A DNA stretch of 41,972 nt from positions 1-41,972 of the IMG/VR virus record IMGVR_UViG_3300011113_000741, one strand, 5' to 3'. The translations under genes and the position numbers were made by a program. Below the pieces are notes generated by a model. The model saw only the letters and a list, made by a program, of their open reading frames with translations, ran no database searches and had not been told where the DNA came from. This DNA comes from a virus. Positions 41,828 to 41,972 of this stretch are shown one piece after another (position 1 is the first letter of the stretch; every line of letters begins with the position of its first letter).

Positions 41828-41972
41828 ATGCCACCTACTCAAATTAGAGGCGAGCAAATACTTGATGATTCACTGACAGCCTCGGATGTCGTCTATTCTC
41901 TTGACGATGCGTATGATAACGGCGGCGCCGGATTGGGCAGAAACATCACAGCAGATTCCGGACCAGGTATCA
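41828..41972 (+). CDS. N-terminus of a fibre/structural protein (cut by window end)
   Basis: The ATG at 41828 follows GGGAGAAAAC. The 48 visible residues begin MPPTQIRGEQILDDSLTASD and end in ITADSGPGI. An N-terminus of the form QIRGEQILDDSLTxxD is common in phage tail fibre and structural proteins, and the last residues recall unit A of the 362-aa protein (AGPGISIS). The remainder is outside the window. Confidence 0.6.
   Translation, partial: MPPTQIRGEQILDDSLTASDVVYSLDDAYDNGGAGLGRNITADSGPGI

Noticed and set aside
1-41972. tRNA genes, CRISPR arrays, integrase or transposase
   Set aside because: Gaps between genes are short and none holds a cloverleaf, direct repeat array or recombinase-like gene that I could see.

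Overview
The window is a 42-kb piece of a large tailed-phage genome with a contractile tail (T4-like, Straboviridae-type morphogenesis genes). Every supported gene is on the + strand, packed tightly with many ATGA or few-base overlaps. Both ends are cut: a scaffold gene runs off the left edge and a fibre-type gene off the right edge. Terminase, portal and prohead protease are not in the window. The host cannot be read from the sequence. A cobalamin-dependent ribonucleotide reductase suggests an aerobic bacterium that makes or imports B12. No tRNA, CRISPR array, integrase or insertion sequence was seen, and no stretch over 300 bases lacks a gene.

Layout. (1) 1-23393, virion module: scaffold, gp23-like major capsid protein, an insulated small structural gene, neck/tail-completion genes (gp13-, gp14-, gp15-like), two different very long tail sheath paralogs, gp19-like tube, gp26-like protein with an overlapping small ORF behind a T7 run, tape measure, a 1221-aa tube-initiator-like protein, gp53-like LysM protein and a 942-aa hub-like protein. 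(2) 23427-31042, replication/recombination: a very small family A DNA polymerase, a degenerate HD-domain protein, an unknown 424-aa protein, a gp32-like ssDNA-binding protein that carries a LysM domain, UvsX/RecA, a FEN-type 5' nuclease and a DnaB-type helicase. (3) 31074-40432, nucleotide, repair and accessory metabolism: class II ribonucleotide reductase (NrdJ), ClpP-like protease, eukaryotic-type (GSII) glutamine synthetase, small membrane protein, ThyX, an exported His-rich mini-protein, an MBD4-like glycosylase, a zincless (NEIL1-like) Fpg/Nei glycosylase, a MazG/dUTPase-like enzyme, a MazG-HAD fusion and a second, divergent ThyX. (4) 40473-41972: structural/fibre genes resume.

How it fits together. 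The first block builds head, neck, contractile tail and baseplate. The second copies and recombines DNA. The third feeds and polices the deoxynucleotide pool (NrdJ, two ThyX proteins, two all-alpha pyrophosphatase domains, a deoxynucleotidase) and removes damaged or mismatched bases. The most unusual items are the LysM domain inside the single-stranded-DNA-binding protein, the GSII gene, two adjacent eukaryote-flavoured base-excision glycosylases, the MazG-HAD fusion beside a divergent ThyX, the minimal PolA coupled to a dead-looking HD protein, and a possible +1 frameshift site just ahead of the tape measure gene.
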